From Sulfurovum sp. (GTDB lineage: Bacteria; Campylobacterota; Campylobacteria; Campylobacterales; Sulfurovaceae): a DNA stretch of 57,485 nt. The stretch is taken from positions 1 through 57,485 of the forward strand of contig JALSJI010000065.1 of NCBI GenBank assembly GCA_026989435.1, in the 5' to 3' direction. Below the pieces are notes generated by a model that searched no databases, had not been told where the DNA came from, and saw only the letters and a list, made by a program, of their open reading frames with translations. A program made the position numbers and the translations under genes. Positions 9,039 through 17,921 of the stretch are shown here, piece by piece (the stretch's first letter is position 1; every line of letters begins with the position of its first letter).

Positions 9039-9719
9039 ATTATTAAAATACTTATTATAGAAGATGATCCGGAGTTGGCACTGATATTGACCAATTATTT
9101 GACAAAATACAATATGGAAATTATTGGTGCAGAAGATCCCTATATCGGTCTCTCACTCTTAACGCAACATGATTTTGATTTGATTATTTTAGATTTGACG
9201 TTGCCGGGCATGGATGGCTTGGAAGTCATATCTAAGATACGTGAATTATCCAATATTCCTATTATTATCTCTTCTGCCCGTGATGATATTACGGATAAGG
9301 TCATAGGTATGGAGAGAGGTGCAGACGACTATATGCCAAAACCTTATGATCCCAGAGAGTTGGTCACTCGTATTAAAACTATCTTGAGACGTACGCAGAG
9401 AACAGAGGAGAAAAAAGAGAAAAAGGAGGTACTCTTTGAGGTAGATAAAAAAGCCAGAGAGATACGTTTTAAAGGGAAATCTCTGGAATTAACCGCTGCT
9501 GAATATGATATTTTGCATATATTGGTAGAGCATAAGAACGGCTCTGTTTCAAGAGAACAGCTCCTATATGAATCTGAGCATATAGATGATGATTCATCTA
9601 TTAAAAATATCGATGTAATTATCTCTAGGATACGACAAAAGATAGCAAAAATTGATCCTGATAATATCTATATCAAACCTATTCGGGGTGTGGGATATTT
9701 ATTAACCGATCGAGTATAA
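9039..9719 (+). CDS. OmpR/PhoB-type response regulator with probable ATT start
   Basis: The ORF track begins at TTG 9075, but that would remove the acidic pocket. The same frame reads upstream through ...KILIIEDDPEL, the canonical start of a receiver domain. The only sensible initiator is ATT at 9039, with AGAAGG eight bases before it. From there the protein has 226 residues: receiver domain with E8-D9-D10 and phospho-acceptor D52 (IILDLTLPGMDG), then a winged-helix Trans_reg_C domain from about 130 ending PIRGVGYLL. The histidine kinase starts 5 bp after its stop. The regulon is unknown. An ATG-to-ATT sequencing error is the alternative. Confidence 0.9.
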   Translation: MIKILIIEDDPELALILTNYLTKYNMEIIGAEDPYIGLSLLTQHDFDLIILDLTLPGMDGLEVISKIRELSNIPIIISSARDDITDKVIGMERGADDYMPKPYDPRELVTRIKTILRRTQRTEEKKEKKEVLFEVDKKAREIRFKGKSLELTAAEYDILHILVEHKNGSVSREQLLYESEHIDDDSSIKNIDVIISRIRQKIAKIDPDNIYIKPIRGVGYLLTDRV

Positions 9720-9724
9720 TTTCT

Positions 9725-10987
9725 ATGATACGCGATAAAATGAGACATCTATCCGTCACCACCTTTATTCATGTACTTTTTTCTTTAGCGATAGTTATTT
9801 TGATTGCTACATTTTTGCTTTTTCTCTCCTGGGATAAAGACCGTCAAAAATTAGAAGAGTATAAACGTTTTCAGTTTATCTCTATCTCTTTTCTCTCAAG
9901 CCTTCAGACATCCCCTAAAAAAGATGCATTAAAGAAACTTTATAGAGAGTTGCGTGTTTTGCCTTTGGAAGGAGAAGAGAAAAACAGAGTAATGGAGTTG
10001 ATTGCACAAGGGGGTAAAACAATTTTTACAGGAGGTTCGTCTATAGGGCAGGTAAGGGTCTTTAGGATTGATAACAACCATTATATTTATGTACAGCGTA
10101 TGGGATATAATCTGATGCTTAAAGACAACAGAGAAAAAAATTATAATTTTGAATTTGCCGTAGCTATCGGTATCTTTCTGATAGGCTTGCTTCTGTTACT
10201 GTATTTAGCTGTTTTAAAAAAACTCTCACCTCTTAAAAAATTACATCAAGAGATTCAGAGGTTTGCACAGGGAGATATGCAAACACGTATCAGTTATGTA
10301 TACAATGACGAGATAGGAAAAATTGCCAAGAGTTTTGATGATGCCATTGTACGTATTCGAGAGCTTAGCCAATCCAAAAACCTTTTTATGCGTAACATGA
10401 TGCATGAGCTTAAGACACCGATTACAAAAGGGCGTATCGTCGTAGAGATGCTAGAGGATGAGAGTACAAAAAAGGTATTAGTGCGTGCATTTGAGAGGAT
10501 GAATGAACTTATCTCCGAACTTGCAGAATTAGAGCGTGTTACGACCCATAATTTTGAGCCCAATTTTGAATATGTTATGCTCTCTGAAATTATACAAGAG
10601 AGCAAAGAACTCTTGATGGTACAACAAGCCAATGTACAAATAGATATAGAAGATCAAGCTTTGGCTACGGATAAAAAGCTTATGGCATTGGTGATTAAAA
10701 ATTTAATGGATAACGGTTTAAAGTATAGCATAGACAGTGCGGTAAGACTACAGATACATCAAGGAATCATCGAGGTTGTCTCCAAAGGTGAGAGACTTGA
10801 GCATCCGCTCTCTTATTATACGGAGCCATTTTCTCAAGCAGAAAAAAGAAGCGCAGGTTTTGGTCTGGGTTTGTATATTGTAGAGAGTATCTTGCAGAAA
10901 CTCGGCTATAAATTGGTATATAAGCATGATAAGGGGTACAATATTTTCTCCTTGCTTCCCGAGAACCGAAAAGAGCAGAGAAGTTAA
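9725..10987 (+). CDS. ArsS-type sensor histidine kinase
   Basis: The 420-residue kinase has TM1 (about 14-34), a periplasmic sensor of about 110 residues, TM2 (144-165) and a HAMP linker. The DHp helix carries the phospho-acceptor His in MRNMMHELKTPITKG (H227). A short ATPase domain follows with N-box NLMDNGLKYS and G-box GFGLGLYIVES. The architecture and H-box resemble the ArsS-like acid-responsive kinases of Campylobacterota, though the signal here is unknown. It pairs with the response regulator just upstream and converges on the Fe-S protein gene with a 4-bp overlap. Confidence 0.93.
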   Translation: MIRDKMRHLSVTTFIHVLFSLAIVILIATFLLFLSWDKDRQKLEEYKRFQFISISFLSSLQTSPKKDALKKLYRELRVLPLEGEEKNRVMELIAQGGKTIFTGGSSIGQVRVFRIDNNHYIYVQRMGYNLMLKDNREKNYNFEFAVAIGIFLIGLLLLLYLAVLKKLSPLKKLHQEIQRFAQGDMQTRISYVYNDEIGKIAKSFDDAIVRIRELSQSKNLFMRNMMHELKTPITKGRIVVEMLEDESTKKVLVRAFERMNELISELAELERVTTHNFEPNFEYVMLSEIIQESKELLMVQQANVQIDIEDQALATDKKLMALVIKNLMDNGLKYSIDSAVRLQIHQGIIEVVSKGERLEHPLSYYTEPFSQAEKRSAGFGLGLYIVESILQKLGYKLVYKHDKGYNIFSLLPENRKEQRS

Positions 10988-12288
10988 TCTTTTAAAGAAT
11001 CCGCTATAAGTTCAAGAGGGTTTTTAAAGATAGTCTCTACATCTGCATTGTTTAGGGCCTCAGAGAGTTGCATACGACAGGCTGAACATTCGGCAGAGAC
11101 ATAATGTGCTTGGGTATTTTTAATCATGGCTGCTTTAGGTTTACCTGCAAGTTCGGCAAAATGAAACTTTTCAGTCTGCATCGTGACTCCACCAAAACCG
11201 CAACATTGGTTTGAGTCGGACATCTCTATCATAGGGTAGTTTGGTGCTAAGAGGTTGCGTGGTTGCTCGTAAATACCTTGTACCTTTCTTGCATGACATG
11301 GGTCATGATAGGTGACGGGTTCATCAAATTTTTTGCCTTTTTCCTTGAGGATTTGTCGTAAAGGTGTATTGTCGTCTAGCCATGCCGTGGCCATATGTAT
11401 TTTTTGGGTTACTTTTTGTGCACGCGCTTCCCAATCGGGCATATTTCTGTTTTTAAAAAAGACTTGCCAGTCATGTTTTATCATGGCTGAACAGGTAGCT
11501 TCGGGAATGAGCATCGCATCACACTCATCTATAAAACTCTCAAAGTATTCTATGTTTTTCTTTGTCATGTATTCAACGGAATGCACATCACCTGTAAAGT
11601 AGGCCGGTGCTCCACAGCAAAGTTGTTCTTTGGGTATGAAAATATCAATGTTAAGCTCTTTAAGTATCTCTACTAAACTCTCACCGATGCCCGTATAATT
11701 GTAGTTTGCCAAACACCCAATAAAGAGTGCTACACGTTGATTTTTTTGCTGTTGTTTGGGTGCAGGTATCTCTTCGGGGTAGCTGTTTAAAAAGCTTGTT
11801 TTCGCCATAGAAGGCAGAAGCCGTCCTTTTTTAATCATAGGTAGTGAAAACCTTGCTTTTAGACCTCGGTCTTTGTCATCTTGAGCTAGGGCACAGGTTT
11901 TAAACATAAAGCCCGCTTTCATAACAAAATCCATGATCTTTCGATGACGAAGCAAAAAGAAAAATCCTCGTTTAAACCATGCGATACCAAACTTGTCGGC
12001 AATGTCGGCACGCACCTCTTCTATGACCATATCCGTAGCTAGTGAATTGGGACAAACATCTACGCAGTTGGTACATAAAAAACAGGATTCAAAAATATTT
12101 TTAGCAGTTTTATCCAGTTGCAAGTCTCCTTGTTGGTAGGCGCCAAGGAGGTCTATAAAACCACGTGGAGAGGTGGTCTCATCGGGGTTTACCTGGTGGA
12201 TAGTACAAACGGGTATACACTTACCGCATTTAATACAATCATCACTTGTCTCTTTAAAGTTAAAAATATCTTCGGGGTTTTTACTCAT
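10984..12288 (-). CDS. (Fe-S)-binding oxidoreductase with two CCG domains (GlcF/GlpC-like)
   Basis: This 434-residue cytoplasmic protein starts with two 4Fe-4S motifs, C-x2-C-x2-C-x3-C (C18, C21, C24, C28) and CFLCTNCVDVCP (about 69-80). Two cysteine-rich CCG domains follow, with CCGAPAYFTGD and CCGFGG. That layout is shared by GlcF (glycolate oxidase), GlpC and LutA/LldE-type electron carriers and heterodisulfide-reductase subunits. The partner flavoprotein is not adjacent, so the substrate cannot be assigned. The gene stands alone between convergent and co-oriented neighbours. Confidence 0.88.
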   Translation of the reverse strand: MSKNPEDIFNFKETSDDCIKCGKCIPVCTIHQVNPDETTSPRGFIDLLGAYQQGDLQLDKTAKNIFESCFLCTNCVDVCPNSLATDMVIEEVRADIADKFGIAWFKRGFFFLLRHRKIMDFVMKAGFMFKTCALAQDDKDRGLKARFSLPMIKKGRLLPSMAKTSFLNSYPEEIPAPKQQQKNQRVALFIGCLANYNYTGIGESLVEILKELNIDIFIPKEQLCCGAPAYFTGDVHSVEYMTKKNIEYFESFIDECDAMLIPEATCSAMIKHDWQVFFKNRNMPDWEARAQKVTQKIHMATAWLDDNTPLRQILKEKGKKFDEPVTYHDPCHARKVQGIYEQPRNLLAPNYPMIEMSDSNQCCGFGGVTMQTEKFHFAELAGKPKAAMIKNTQAHYVSAECSACRMQLSEALNNADVETIFKNPLELIADSLKD

Positions 12289-12375
12289 ATTGCCTCTTTA
12301 AAGTTTTGTTTACACTCTTTGTGTGTGTATGTGTAGTCTCTTCTTTATAGCTAGACTTTGGTTAAAAGTCAATGG

Positions 12376-13302
12376 CTAGAGATGACGCTTAGTATCAAGC
12401 CAAACCATAATGCCTTTTTGCGCATGCAGTCTGTTTTCTGCTTCAGTGAAGATGACTTCTGCATGTTTTTCAAAGGTCTCTTCACTTACTTCATAGCCTC
12501 TGTAGGCCGGAAGGCAGTGTAAGAAGATAGCATCTTCTTTAGCATGAGACATCATTTTTTCATCTACCATATAGCCTTCAAATGCCTTGATACGCTCTTC
12601 TTTCTCTTCCTCTTGCCCCATACTTACCCATGTATCGGTGGTTACTACATCACACTCTTTTACTGCTTCTATAGGGTTATTGCAAAAGGTGATGGTCGCA
12701 CCGCTCTCTTTAGCGATTTGCATAGCATCTAAGATGATATCTATATCACACTCGTACCCTAACGGGGTAGCAACCCTGAGTTCAAATCCAAGCTTTGCTG
12801 CAAGCATGAGCCATGAGTGTGCCATATTGTTACCATCGCCTACATAGGCTACTACAGGGTTTTTCTCTTTGCCGAACTCTATCATGGTAAGGTAGTCTGT
12901 CATGAGCTGGACAGGGTGGTGGCTGTCTGTAAGACCATTAATCACGGGTACTTTAGAGTACTTGGCAAACTCTTCAAGCTTCTCTTGTTCAAAAGTACGT
13001 ATCATCACCATATCTACCATACGGCTGATGACTCTAGCCGTATCTTTCATGGGCTCGCCGCGTCCAAGCTGTATGTCGTTGGATGATAAAAACAATCCCA
13101 CACCGCCAAGTTGATAAATACCCGTCTCAAAGCTTACACGCGTACGCGTAGAAGACTTCTCAAAGATCATCCCAAGCGTCTGCTTTTCTAGGTAAGGCAC
13201 AAATTTACGCTCTTTGGTTTGCGCTTTTATTTTCCGTGCCAACGTGATCATCTCCAAGATCTCTTCTTTGGTGAAATCTCGCAGGGTTAAAAAGTGTCTC
13301 AT
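12376..13302 (-). CDS. argF: Ornithine carbamoyltransferase
   Basis: ArgF makes citrulline from ornithine and carbamoyl phosphate in arginine synthesis. The 308-residue protein contains the carbamoyl-phosphate loop SSTRTR, the HHPVQ motif, the ornithine-binding DTWVSMGQE and the catalytic HCLPAYRG. These separate it from the aspartate transcarbamylase (pyrB) further along. The gene is monocistronic, preceded by a 170-bp intergenic region with no other gene. Confidence 0.97.
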   Translation of the reverse strand: MRHFLTLRDFTKEEILEMITLARKIKAQTKERKFVPYLEKQTLGMIFEKSSTRTRVSFETGIYQLGGVGLFLSSNDIQLGRGEPMKDTARVISRMVDMVMIRTFEQEKLEEFAKYSKVPVINGLTDSHHPVQLMTDYLTMIEFGKEKNPVVAYVGDGNNMAHSWLMLAAKLGFELRVATPLGYECDIDIILDAMQIAKESGATITFCNNPIEAVKECDVVTTDTWVSMGQEEEKEERIKAFEGYMVDEKMMSHAKEDAIFLHCLPAYRGYEVSEETFEKHAEVIFTEAENRLHAQKGIMVWLDTKRHL

Positions 13303-13472
13303 AGGATTATCCTAGTGCAATAAAATATCTATTCTCGTTTCATTCATGAAAAGAGTCGCATGGCCCCAACTGCTGAAGCTTATACAGCATTAGCGTAGCC
13401 TATTTGACCCTTGCTTAAAGAGCATGCTTTCCAATAAAAAAAGATTATTTTATCATAATTTGGGTTGCAACA

Positions 13473-14090
13473 CTATAAAACAGGTTTTTTTACGTTTTTG
13501 CCTAGCTCTGTAGCGATACTGTAGGCTATGAGACGGGCTATCTTTTTAAGTCTGGGTCTGAGCCATTTGGCTTGTTTGTCACAGGTGATTTCACCGAGTT
13601 CCAAAACTAAAAACTTCTCTGCGCGTATCCGTTTGTAGGCGTAGTAGTCTCTAAGGTTTTTTGTAAAATTGTCCTGTTGCCATTTATAAGGAAAGTAGTT
13701 AGCATAGAGTTTTTTCCATCTTTGGGCGAAAGAATAGGAGTTATCGTTTGGATAGCCGATACTTGCACCCGATGCACAGGGGTTTATAGCACCGTCAAAG
13801 TGTATAGAGACTGCTATAGTCGCACGGATAAAAGAGACGTCTGCAGGTACGCGTTTTACCTTTATGTGCCAACGTCTAAGTTGCTTGGCTACTTCATTTG
13901 CCACATAAGTATTCCATCTATCTTCATGGTAGAGTCGAGACTCTGTTCCCGTATTACCGGTAGTACGTCCTTCATGACCTGCTTGTATAACGACGGTGAC
14001 GGGTGTGCTTATAGCAAGGTAGAGTATATACCCTGTAAGTAAGATAATAACTATCGCAAAAAAGGAAGCAGCTTTGTTTTTAATTATCAT
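13473..14090 (-). CDS. N-acetylmuramoyl-L-alanine amidase (Amidase_3)
   Basis: The track ORF begins at 14315, but its first 75 residues overlap the divergent gene and look non-coding. The ATG at 14090 (MIIKNKAAS...) gives a 205-residue protein starting with one membrane anchor (about 8-27). The zinc-amidase pattern follows: VVIQAGHEG with the first zinc His, the glutamate in GTES, the second His in TIAVSIHFDGA and the late catalytic Glu in VLELGEITC. Such enzymes cleave the amide bond between muramic acid and the stem peptide in peptidoglycan. It is a short, membrane-tethered version without LysM or AMIN domains. Confidence 0.85.
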   Translation of the reverse strand: MIIKNKAASFFAIVIILLTGYILYLAISTPVTVVIQAGHEGRTTGNTGTESRLYHEDRWNTYVANEVAKQLRRWHIKVKRVPADVSFIRATIAVSIHFDGAINPCASGASIGYPNDNSYSFAQRWKKLYANYFPYKWQQDNFTKNLRDYYAYKRIRAEKFLVLELGEITCDKQAKWLRPRLKKIARLIAYSIATELGKNVKKPVL

Positions 14091-14193
14091 ATATGCGATT
14101 ATATCAAAAAGTACGTAGAATGTTTTTAATCTCTTATTAACCTGTAATGCTATATAAAATATCATCAAGATATGAGAAAACAGGATATAGTCT

Positions 14194-14676
14194 ATGATGA
14201 CAGACAAACAACTAATAGAAGAGATAAAAAAAGCTTTTGAAGGCGTACTGCTTAAGGAGGGTATAGGGATTAACGAGGCAGATAGAATGATGCTTGAACA
14301 AAGAGATGTACTCATTCAAAAAGGTAGAAACCTAGACAGGTTGTGGTGGAGAGAGTGGACAGATATTCAAGACAAATACATCGCTTCGTACTCGGATGTG
14401 ATGTATTATATGGATTCAGCAGGTATCAAGTGGGTGCTACCTGCGTATATGATTTATATCATCAAACACTATAAAGAGGGCTCTTTTTCTATAGACAGCA
14501 CCATCTATGTGCTTGAAGCTGGTGGTTTAGGCGTAGACAAAGTAGACCTTTATACAGATGAACAAAAAAAAGTCATCGCTAAGTTTTTACAGTTTATGAT
14601 AGAAGTAGGTGAAACATATGTGGATGTAGAGTCTGCACAAAATGCACTTGATAAGCTTTGGGGTGAGTGGCTCTAA
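14194..14676 (+). CDS. DUF6714-like protein of unknown function
   Basis: The 160-residue soluble protein has a spacing of tryptophans and tyrosines (RLWWREWTDI, DVMYYMDSAGIKWVLPAYMIYIIKHY) and a C-terminal LYTDEQKKVIAKFLQFM that I recognise as the DUF6714 pattern. This recognition is from memory and moderate. No catalytic motif is evident. ATG at 14194 follows about 100 bp of upstream sequence shared with the divergent amidase gene. It lies next to a stretch of gene remnants. Confidence 0.65.
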   Translation: MMTDKQLIEEIKKAFEGVLLKEGIGINEADRMMLEQRDVLIQKGRNLDRLWWREWTDIQDKYIASYSDVMYYMDSAGIKWVLPAYMIYIIKHYKEGSFSIDSTIYVLEAGGLGVDKVDLYTDEQKKVIAKFLQFMIEVGETYVDVESAQNALDKLWGEWL

Positions 14677-14723
14677 AACAATGATATACTAATCAAGGTT
14701 CTAGACTAGCAAAAGGATAACTC

Positions 14724-14884
14724 ATGTCTATAGACGAACTCAAGATGTTAGGTATTAACAAGCATATCATGCTTGAAAAAGAAATATGGAACCCCATACG
14801 AAAGAATAAGAGCATATAGGGCTGTATGAGCATGAAAAAAGTGTTTTAGACGAGAGACTTGCATTGCCGGAAGACAACTCTTAG
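14724..14884 (+). pseudogene. Frameshifted small gene remnant of unknown family
   Basis: ATG 14724 follows an AAAGGA box and opens 31 codons (MSIDELKMLG...RKNKSI) to a TAG at 14817. A shifted frame resumes at once (EHIGLYEHEKSVLDERLALPEDNS) and ends at TAG 14882-14884. Both halves have protein-like composition, which suggests one gene of about 55 codons broken by an indel near 14810. I do not recognise the family. Confidence 0.35.
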
Positions 14885-14925
14885 ACTCTTGTCTCTTGGA
14901 GTGAGATGAAAGATAAAATTAGAAA

Positions 14926-15031
14926 TTATAGGAATAAAATCATACTTTTTTTACGAAACACCTCTTCTTCGTCTATTGGTTTTTTCTTTTTATAACTTTG
15001 TCAAAAGTTGTTGTTTCGTTAGTGTTGCCAT
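14926..15031 (-). pseudogene. Possible 5' remnant of a Nudix-type hydrolase gene
   Basis: On the minus strand, ATG 15031 has an AAGGG box upstream and reads MATLTKQQLLTKL to a stop. The shifted frame continues QSYKKKKPIDEEEVFRKKSM. The combined text resembles the N-terminal lead-in of some Nudix hydrolases (DEEE-x-FRKKM), by memory only. The Nudix box itself is absent, so at most a broken fragment remains. A TACAAT hexamer lies upstream. Confidence 0.25.
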
Positions 15032-15080
15032 AACTAATCCCTTTTTCATTCATTTCTATTTGTAGTTGATTGTAGCAAAA

Positions 15081-16064
15081 TTATTTTTGCAATAACGCCG
15101 CTGCTTCCTTCGCATGATAGCTAATAATAATATCCGCACCCGCACGTTTAAATCCTATCAATGTCTCCATCATCACCGCATTATAGTCTATGACACCTGC
15201 TTTGGCTGCCATTTTAAGCATACTATACTCACCACTTACGTTGTAAACTGCAAGTGGTAGGGTAGTGTTGTTACGTACGTCTCTGATGATGTCCATGTAG
15301 GCTAGAGCAGGTTTGACCATGAGGATGTCTGCTCCTTCTGCTTCGTCTGCTATAGACTCGGCTATAGCTTCGTTACGGTTGGCCGGGTTCATTTGGTAGC
15401 TTTTTCTGTCACCTACGATATTGCCTTCTTTGGGACTAGACTCCGCTACATCACGAAACGGGCCGTAATAGGCTGAGGCAAACTTGCTAGAGTAGCTCAT
15501 AATAGGAAGGTTTACAAACCCTGCTGCATCAAGTTTGCCTCTAATAGCTTGTATCATCCCGTCCATCATACCGCTAGGTGCTATCATGTCTGCACCTGCT
15601 TCGGCATGGATAAGAGCTTGTTTGCTAAGATTGTCAAGCGTAATATCATTATCAACCGTTTTAAGCACAGGGTCGATCACACCGCAATGGCCATGGTCCG
15701 TATACTCACAAAAACACAGGTCTGTAATAACAAACATGTCAGGGTGTGACATTTTTATTTTGCGGAGAGTCTCTGCGATGATACCGTGTTCACACATCGC
15801 ATCACTGCCTACGGAGTCTTTGAGATCGGGGATACCAAAAAGGATAATAGACTTGATACCAAGCTTTTTAAGTTCATCACACTCTTTTAGTATCTCGTCT
15901 ATACTCATTTGGTATACACCGGGCATAGAAGCTACTTCTGTTTTTATACCGGTACCGCTTCTAGCGAAAAAAGGATAGATAAAGTCATCGACGGATAAAT
16001 GTGTCTCTTGGAGGAGATCTCGCAAGACAGGATGGATGCGTTTTCTTCTAAAACGTGTGAACAT
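15081..16064 (-). CDS. hemB: Delta-aminolevulinic acid dehydratase (porphobilinogen synthase)
   Basis: HemB condenses two 5-aminolevulinate molecules to porphobilinogen in heme synthesis. The 327-residue protein shows the cysteine-rich metal site ITDLCFCEYTDHGHCG, the first Schiff-base lysine region MSYSSKFASAYYGPF and the second catalytic lysine in ILMVKPALAYMDIIRDV. Length and order match the family. It is divergent from ribA. A short AT-rich palindromic stretch straddles its stop codon but is too weak to call a terminator. Confidence 0.97.
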   Translation of the reverse strand: MFTRFRRKRIHPVLRDLLQETHLSVDDFIYPFFARSGTGIKTEVASMPGVYQMSIDEILKECDELKKLGIKSIILFGIPDLKDSVGSDAMCEHGIIAETLRKIKMSHPDMFVITDLCFCEYTDHGHCGVIDPVLKTVDNDITLDNLSKQALIHAEAGADMIAPSGMMDGMIQAIRGKLDAAGFVNLPIMSYSSKFASAYYGPFRDVAESSPKEGNIVGDRKSYQMNPANRNEAIAESIADEAEGADILMVKPALAYMDIIRDVRNNTTLPLAVYNVSGEYSMLKMAAKAGVIDYNAVMMETLIGFKRAGADIIISYHAKEAAALLQK

Positions 16065-16105
16065 AATAGTGCCTTGATAAATGTTTTCTACATTTTACAG
16101 TAAGT

Positions 16106-16133
16106 TTTCTAATTTCTAATTTCTAATTTCTGA
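16106..16133 (+). repeat. Heptamer tandem repeat TTTCTAA in the hemB/ribA divergent region
   Basis: Three perfect copies of TTTCTAA (16106-16126) are followed by one imperfect copy TTTCTGA (16127-16133). The array sits between the divergent starts of hemB and ribA, where the -35 zone of the ribA promoter (TATAAT at 16142) would lie. A period of seven makes copy-number change by replication slippage possible. Confidence 0.85.
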
Positions 16134-16141
16134 TTTTCATG

Positions 16142-16153
16142 TATAATAATTCT
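16142..16153 (+). promoter_or_regulatory. TATAAT directly ahead of the ribA start (possible leaderless mRNA)
   Basis: TATAAT occupies 16142-16147 and the preferred ribA ATG begins at 16154, just where transcription would start. No ribosome binding site lies between them. This suggests a leaderless ribA transcript. It would also rule out the earlier in-frame ATG at 16139 used by the ORF track. Confidence 0.45.
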
Positions 16154-16723
16154 ATGAATAGCATAGAAATATCACAAGTGGCAACACTGCCGACCAAATA
16201 CGGTACTTTTAATATCCGGGCATTTAAAGACGAAAAGGAAAAGGAGCACCTGGTTATCTATACCGATCTCCTCTCTGATGCACCTGTCGTACGAGTACAC
16301 TCGGAATGTTTGACCGGAGATACTTTAGGTTCTGTCAAATGCGACTGTGGAGAACAATTGGATTTTGCACTTAAACTGATAGCCAAAGAGGGAGGGGTGG
16401 TTATCTACCATCGCCAAGAAGGTCGTAATATCGGATTGCTAAACAAGGTCAATGCCTATGCACTCCAAGACAAAGGCTTTGATACCATTGAAGCAAATCA
16501 TCAGTTAGGATTTAAAGCCGATGAGCGTACCTATGAAATTGTAGGGTTTATTCTTAAGTATCTGGAGATATCTAAACTAAGACTGCTTACCAATAATCCG
16601 CGTAAACTTGAAAGTTTAGGTAGTATTGAGATAGTAGAACGTCTGCCTATACAAATTCCTCCGAACAAATATAATGAGGCATATTTACAAGTAAAAAAAG
16701 ATAAAATGGGGCATATACTTTAA
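16154..16723 (+). CDS. ribA: GTP cyclohydrolase II
   Basis: RibA opens the GTP ring to begin riboflavin synthesis. From ATG 16154 the protein has 189 residues. It has the zinc-cysteine cluster [20 protein letters not shown], the catalytic [13 protein letters not shown], and NNPRKLESL near the C-terminus. No DHBP synthase (RibB) domain is attached. Its stop codon overlaps the rsmG ATG by one base, heading a run of six close-packed genes. Confidence 0.95.
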   Translation: MNSIEISQVATLPTKYGTFNIRAFKDEKEKEHLVIYTDLLSDAPVVRVHSECLTGDTLGSVKCDCGEQLDFALKLIAKEGGVVIYHRQEGRNIGLLNKVNAYALQDKGFDTIEANHQLGFKADERTYEIVGFILKYLEISKLRLLTNNPRKLESLGSIEIVERLPIQIPPNKYNEAYLQVKKDKMGHIL

Positions 16724-17313
16724 TGAAGCTCTCTGAATATTTTGCATATGAAGAGATAAGCCTCTCTTCGGAGAGTATCACGAAATTAGAAAGATTTGCA
16801 TCTTTGTTGCATGAGTGGAATCAGGTACATAATCTTACCGGTGCCAAGAGTATCGATGCTATCTATGCAAATATCGTAGATTCCCTCTTTCCGCTTTCTT
16901 TTATTGATATGCCAAAGAGTATTTTGGATGTAGGTACCGGGGCAGGTTTTCCCGGCTTGGTACTGGCAATTGTCTTACCTGATATCGAGATAATTTTGGC
17001 AGAACCTCTTAAAAAGAGGGTTTCTTTTTTAAAATATGCTGCTATAGAGTTGGAAATTTTGAACATGAAGGTAGAAGCAAAACGGGTGGAGTATATAGAT
17101 GCAGATCCTTTTGAGCTTATTACTTCACGTGCGGTGACAGACACAAAGCTGTTACTGGCATTGACAAAAAATATCTCTAATTCCGGTACACGCTATCTCT
17201 TTTATAAAGGTTCACGGGTCTTTGAGGAGTTTTCTGAGATAGAGCATAAGTTAGAGTATGATATAGTACAAAACAAACAACGTTATTATCTATATATTAA
17301 AGGCCAAGTGTGA
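16723..17313 (+). CDS. rsmG: 16S rRNA (guanine527-N7)-methyltransferase
   Basis: RsmG (GidB) methylates G527 of 16S rRNA using SAM; its loss causes low-level streptomycin resistance in other bacteria. The 196-residue protein has the lead-in [27 protein letters not shown], the SAM-binding [17 protein letters not shown] and the ITSRAV motif. It is coupled to ribA (1-bp overlap) and to the next gene (4-bp overlap). Confidence 0.96.
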   Translation: MKLSEYFAYEEISLSSESITKLERFASLLHEWNQVHNLTGAKSIDAIYANIVDSLFPLSFIDMPKSILDVGTGAGFPGLVLAIVLPDIEIILAEPLKKRVSFLKYAAIELEILNMKVEAKRVEYIDADPFELITSRAVTDTKLLLALTKNISNSGTRYLFYKGSRVFEEFSEIEHKLEYDIVQNKQRYYLYIKGQV

Positions 17314-17528
17314 TTTTAAAACTGATCATTTTTGCAATTGTCGGACTTCTTCTATACAAGATATTAGGGGGGAATTTTCTTCAAATCAAAAGAAGATCCG
17401 ATGAAAAAAAACTCGATGAAGATACACTGGTAGAGTGCAATAGGTGCAAAACCTACGTAACACTCAAAGAGAGCCTTATTGTAGATGGAAAATATTACTG
17501 TTCAAAAGAGTGTATTAAAAAGCAGTAA
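17310..17528 (+). CDS. Small membrane-anchored Cys-rich protein (PP0621-like)
   Basis: The 72-residue product begins with one hydrophobic helix (about 2-20). A charged stretch follows, then four cysteines in [26 protein letters not shown], a treble-clef/TRASH-like zinc-binding arrangement. This resembles the PP0621 family of small proteins. GTG 17310 overlaps the rsmG stop by 4 nt. Function is unknown; it probably sits in the inner membrane with the zinc module in the cytoplasm. Confidence 0.75.
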   Translation: MILKLIIFAIVGLLLYKILGGNFLQIKRRSDEKKLDEDTLVECNRCKTYVTLKESLIVDGKYYCSKECIKKQ

Positions 17529-17540
17529 CAAGGAGGATAT

Positions 17541-17921
17541 ATGATCATTATCGGGCATCCGTGGATCGAGAGTGAAAAGTTTTGTAAAATTTTTTCAAAA
17601 GAAGATATTAAAAAATCTACTGCAGGAAGTATTGTACTTTTGGAGCCTATTGTTGACTCGCATGACCTGGCGCAATACTGTAAAGAGAACGAAATCCCTT
17701 TTGCAATTACGGTAAACTCTCTTAAGGAGGCGATTATTGCCAATGCTCTTGGTGCTTTGTATATTGTCTGTGAAGAGGATGATGCCTTGCGTATACAGCC
17801 TATAGCTCAGGAGTATCTCTTTGATACACGTATCTTAGTACTGATACATCAAGAGAAAGAGATACCCAAGATAGCCCATTTCGGCATAGACGGAGTGATT
17901 TTTCCTGAGGCTATATGCTAA
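17541..17921 (+). CDS. Unknown 126-residue protein of the ribA operon
   Basis: I do not recognise this family. The protein alternates predicted strands and helices (MIIIGHPWI, IVLLEPIV, PFAITVN, ALYIVCEED, RILVLIHQ, GVIFPEAIC), suggesting a small alpha/beta fold similar to part of a TIM barrel. It has no signal peptide or membrane segment. A good AAGGAGG-like site precedes ATG 17541. It overlaps the rhomboid gene by a few bases, so co-expression with a membrane protease is likely. Confidence 0.7.
   Translation: MIIIGHPWIESEKFCKIFSKEDIKKSTAGSIVLLEPIVDSHDLAQYCKENEIPFAITVNSLKEAIIANALGALYIVCEEDDALRIQPIAQEYLFDTRILVLIHQEKEIPKIAHFGIDGVIFPEAIC

Larger units (their letters stand above)
14677..15080. 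other. 404-bp interval without an intact gene: remnants on both strands
   Basis: This is the only gap above 300 bp. It holds a broken plus-strand frame (14724-14884) and a broken minus-strand frame (14926-15031), both described separately, and otherwise AT-rich sequence. No RNA gene was seen. It looks like decayed accessory DNA between the DUF6714-like gene and hemB. Confidence 0.5.

Noticed and set aside
12350-12372. GACTTT/AAAGTC hairpin downstream of argF
   Set aside because: No U-tract in either direction and a short stem; probably chance.
14091-14315. N-terminal extension of the amidase ORF to 14315
   Set aside because: The extra 75 residues overlap the divergent DUF6714-like gene antisense and precede a normal membrane-anchor start at 14090.
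15073-15090. GCAAAA-type palindrome at the hemB stop
   Set aside because: Entirely A/T apart from its ends and overlapping the stop codon; not convincing as a terminator.
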